Shown: one piece after another, positions 4,462 to 6,805 of the stretch
Layout: each line of letters opens with the position of its first letter
How positions within the stretch are numbered: position 1 is the first letter of the stretch
Assembly: GCA_946616535.1 (NCBI GenBank)
Contig: CAMOJA010000036.1
Location: forward strand, 1-6,805
Origin: an uncultured Bacteroidales bacterium
Lineage (GTDB): Bacteria; Bacteroidota; Bacteroidia; Bacteroidales; Paludibacteraceae
Direction: 5' to 3'
Length of the DNA: 6,805 bases
The notes under the pieces: model-generated
Database searches by the model: none
What the model saw: only the letters and a program-made list of their open reading frames with translations
What the model was told of the DNA's origin: nothing
Translations under genes and position numbers: made by a program

Positions 4462-5622
4462 ATGGCTGCATTCAAGAATAACGGAAAGCTTAAGCTTCTC
4501 ATCATTGTGGGCACCCGCCCGGAGATCATCCGCCTGGCGGCCGTGATTAACAAGTGCCGCGAGTACTTTGACTGCCTCCTGGCGCATACCGGCCAGAACT
4601 ACGACTATAACCTGAACGGCGTGTTCTTCAAGGACTTGAAACTGGCCGATCCCGACGTATACATGGAAGCCGTAGGCAACGACCTGGGCGAGACCATGGG
4701 CAACATCATTGCCAAGAGCTACCAGCTGATGGTGGAGGTGCAGCCGGACGCCGTGCTGGTGCTGGGGGATACGAACTCTTGTCTTAGCGTGATCGGCGCC
4801 AAGCGTCTGCACATCCCCATTTTCCACATGGAAGCTGGCAACCGCTGCAAGGACGAATGCCTGCCGGAGGAGACCAATCGGCGAATCGTAGACATCATCT
4901 CCGATGTGAATATGGCCTATTCCGAGCACGCCCGCAGGTATCTGGCCGATACGGGCCTCCCCAAGGAGCGCACGTATGTCACAGGCTCGCCGATGGCCGA
5001 GGTGCTGCACAACAACCTGGCCGAGATTGAGGCGTCTGATATTCATGCTCGGCTGGGTCTGGAGAAAGGAAAGTATATCCTGCTATCGGCCCACCGCGAA
5101 GAAAACATCGACACGGAGAAAAACTTCATGTCGCTATTCAATGCAATCAATAAGATGGCGGAAAAATATGATATGCCTATCCTCTATTCCTGCCATCCCC
5201 GCTCCCGCAAGCGCTTGGAGGCTTCCGGATTCCAGCTGGATCCTCGCGTGATTCAGCATGAACCGCTGGGATTCCATGACTACAACTGCCTTCAGATGAA
5301 CGCCTTTGCAGTTGTGTCTGACTCCGGTACGCTGCCGGAAGAGAGCTCCTTCTTTACTTCCATCGGCCATCCTTTCCCTGCTGTGTGCATCCGCACTTCG
5401 ACCGAGCGTCCGGAGGCGCTGGACAAGGGTTGCTTCGTGCTGTCCGGCATCGATACCATCGGCCTGCTGCAAAGCGTTGATGTGGCCGTTTCCTTGATCC
5501 GTGACGGTCACCCCGGCATTCCTGTGCCGGATTATGTGGATGAGAATGTAAGCACCAAGGTGGTTCGCATCATCCAGAGTTATGTTGGCGTTGTAAATAA
5601 AATGGTATGGCGAAAATTCTAG
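4462..5622 (+). CDS. fnlC: UDP-sugar C2 epimerase, WecB superfamily, FnlC/CapG type
   Basis: A 386-residue cytosolic non-hydrolysing UDP-HexNAc 2-epimerase of GT-B fold. Motifs in order are GTRPEIIR (17-24), GDTNS (102-106), HMEAGNRCKDECLPEETNRR (122-141) with the catalytic-region acids Glu124, Asp131 and Glu137, HREENID (211-217) with His211, and SDSGTLPEESSF (287-298) for UDP binding. HMEAGNRC and SDSGTLPEES are the forms seen in FnlC/CapG, whereas WecB proper has HVEAGLR and TDSGG. With its neighbours, this points to the final step: UDP-2-acetamido-2,6-dideoxy-L-talose to UDP-L-FucNAc. Plain UDP-GlcNAc to UDP-ManNAc epimerisation is the alternative. The ATG is 1 bp after the previous stop, and the last 16 bp overlap the start of the next gene. 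Confidence 0.9.
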   Translation: MAAFKNNGKLKLLIIVGTRPEIIRLAAVINKCREYFDCLLAHTGQNYDYNLNGVFFKDLKLADPDVYMEAVGNDLGETMGNIIAKSYQLMVEVQPDAVLVLGDTNSCLSVIGAKRLHIPIFHMEAGNRCKDECLPEETNRRIVDIISDVNMAYSEHARRYLADTGLPKERTYVTGSPMAEVLHNNLAEIEASDIHARLGLEKGKYILLSAHREENIDTEKNFMSLFNAINKMAEKYDMPILYSCHPRSRKRLEASGFQLDPRVIQHEPLGFHDYNCLQMNAFAVVSDSGTLPEESSFFTSIGHPFPAVCIRTSTERPEALDKGCFVLSGIDTIGLLQSVDVAVSLIRDGHPGIPVPDYVDENVSTKVVRIIQSYVGVVNKMVWRKF

Positions 5623-6805
5623 TGACGGGCGCCAAGGGTTTTGTAGGAAAGAACCTTTGCTGGGCGCTGAAGAATATCAAGGATGGAAAGGACCGGAGGT
5701 TTCCGGAACTTTCCATTTCTGACGTTTATGAGTATGACCTGGACTCTACTGCGGAGGAACTGGATGCGTGGTGCGCATCGGCTGACTTTGTGTTCAACCT
5801 TGCAGGAGTGAACCGGCCGAAGGAGCAGTCTGAATTTATGGCTGGAAATTTTGGATTTGCTTCTACGCTACTGGATACTCTCAAAAAGCACGGGAATAAA
5901 TGTCCTGTGATGCTTTCTTCTTCGCAGCAGGCTTCGCTCACCGGCCGCTTCGGTGACAGCGAATATGGCCGTTCGAAAAAGGCCGGCGAGGATCTTTTCC
6001 TGGAGTACGGGCGTGAAACGGGTGCCCGGATGCTGGTGTACCGCTTCCCGAACTTGTTTGGCAAGTGGTGTCGGCCTAATTATAATTCGGCTGTGGCTAC
6101 GTTCTGCAATGCCTTTGCCAACGATCTGCCTTATACGGTGAATGATCCTTCGGTGGAGTTGGAACTGCTGTATATTGATGACCTTGTGGATGAGATGATT
6201 GCCGGCTTGCAGGGTAAAGAACATCACTGTGAGTTCTCTGGGTTGGATGTGATTCCCTCTGAGACCGGGCGTTATTGCTACTGCCCCGTGACGCACAAGG
6301 TGACGCTGGGAGAGATTGTGGAACTCTTGAAGAGCTTTGCAGAGCAGCCCAAGACGTTGATGATTCCGGAGATTCCTAATGGTTCGTTTGCCAAGAAGTT
6401 GTACTCTACGTATCTTTCGTACTTGCCTTATGAAAAGGCCGCCTTCCCTCTGAAGATGAATGTGGATGAGCGGGGCTCTTTTACGGAACTGGTGCATACC
6501 CTTTCCTGCGGGCAGGTGTCCATCAATATCTCTAAGCCGGGGATTACGAAGGGGCAGCATTGGCACAATACCAAGTTTGAACAGTTTATCGTTGTTGCCG
6601 GACATGGTTTGATTCAACAGCGAAATCTGAATGACCCTTCCGGCAAGGTGCTGGAGTGGGAGGTCTCTGGTGATAAGATTCAGGCGGTGCATATGTTGCC
6701 GGGGTACACGCACAATATCATTAATTTGAGCGAGACGGAGGATTTGGTGACGGTGATGTATTGCAATGAGGTGTTTGATCCGGGGAGGCCGGATACTTTC
6801 TTTGA
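5607..6805 (+). CDS. fnlB: UDP-FucNAc pathway reductase/C3 epimerase, FnlB/CapF type (partial, 3' end cut by window)
   Basis: The frame from ATG 5607 is open to the end of the window (399 complete codons). The N-terminal short-chain dehydrogenase domain (about 1-250) has TGAKGFVGKN (7-16) for NADPH, SSSQQ at 104-108 and Tyr120-x3-Lys124 (YGRSK) as catalytic pair. The C-terminal cupin domain (about 280-395) starts with MNVDERGSFTELV (284-296) and has HWH at 318-320 and Glu325, the expected zinc ligands. In CapF the cupin epimerises C3 and the dehydrogenase domain reduces C4, giving UDP-2-acetamido-2,6-dideoxy-L-talose. The final visible residues, EVFDPGRPDTFF, resemble the family C-terminus, so only a few residues should be missing. 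The start overlaps fnlC by 16 bp in another frame; the ATG at 5602 is in the fnlC frame and is not the start. Confidence 0.92.
   Translation, partial: MAKILVTGAKGFVGKNLCWALKNIKDGKDRRFPELSISDVYEYDLDSTAEELDAWCASADFVFNLAGVNRPKEQSEFMAGNFGFASTLLDTLKKHGNKCPVMLSSSQQASLTGRFGDSEYGRSKKAGEDLFLEYGRETGARMLVYRFPNLFGKWCRPNYNSAVATFCNAFANDLPYTVNDPSVELELLYIDDLVDEMIAGLQGKEHHCEFSGLDVIPSETGRYCYCPVTHKVTLGEIVELLKSFAEQPKTLMIPEIPNGSFAKKLYSTYLSYLPYEKAAFPLKMNVDERGSFTELVHTLSCGQVSINISKPGITKGQHWHNTKFEQFIVVAGHGLIQQRNLNDPSGKVLEWEVSGDKIQAVHMLPGYTHNIINLSETEDLVTVMYCNEVFDPGRPDTFF

Noticed and set aside
3366..4553. 395-codon open frame on the minus strand opposite the FnlA gene
   Set aside because: It is antisense to an unmistakable dehydratase gene. 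Its translation is rich in Leu, His, Arg and Val without domain motifs, as expected from the complement of a GC-rich coding sequence.
4444..5046. 200-codon minus-strand frame opposite the FnlC gene
   Set aside because: It is antisense to a clear epimerase, with no promoter, ribosome site or protein family signal.
5868..6713. 281-codon minus-strand frame opposite the FnlB gene
   Set aside because: The plus strand carries a full reductase and cupin domain with catalytic motifs; the minus frame has no recognisable motif and a composition typical of an antisense shadow.

Overview
The window looks like a piece of a Bacteroidota (probably Bacteroidales) chromosome. The best evidence is promoter architecture. 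Each of the three transcription units is preceded by a TTTG-like -33 box and a TAnnTTTG -7 box, 19-20 bp apart, and there is no E. coli type -35/-10 pair and little use of strong Shine-Dalgarno sequences. All real genes are on the + strand.

Region 1 (1-1642) is a low-GC two-gene cassette. A SatD-family protein (class III nucleotide-cyclase-like fold plus C-terminal helix-turn-helix) is followed 28 bp later by a multi-pass DUF3307 membrane protein. The pair lies between two copies of a 55-bp direct repeat (1-55 and 1588-1642) that differ at one base. It has its own very AT-rich promoter region, with a 12-bp motif in three copies. This looks like a mobile or recombinationally inserted cassette.

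Region 2 (1643-2000) has no convincing gene. It holds a short sequence resembling an IS21-type end, repeated CATCGGC motifs, a 30-codon orphan ORF and a perfect 8-bp-stem hairpin.

Region 3 (2001-3322) is a DarTG toxin-antitoxin operon (DNA ADP-ribosylation of thymidine in single-stranded DNA and its reversal) with a good promoter. The toxin gene has lost its middle and most of its catalytic domain through what looks like an in-frame internal deletion. The antitoxin DarG (macrodomain plus C-terminal domain) is intact and full length, so the locus appears to be a disarmed system keeping its antitoxin.

Region 4 (3344-6805) starts at a textbook promoter and is a GC-rich, tightly packed operon for UDP-N-acetyl-L-fucosamine: a UDP-GlcNAc 4,6-dehydratase/5-epimerase (FnlA/CapE type), a C2 epimerase (FnlC/CapG type) and a two-domain reductase/cupin epimerase (FnlB/CapF type) cut by the window edge probably only a few residues before its stop. 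These would supply an activated sugar for a capsule or O-antigen cluster continuing to the right. The left part reads as a turnover zone at the edge of a surface-polysaccharide locus, where defence-like and cassette genes have been inserted and lost.
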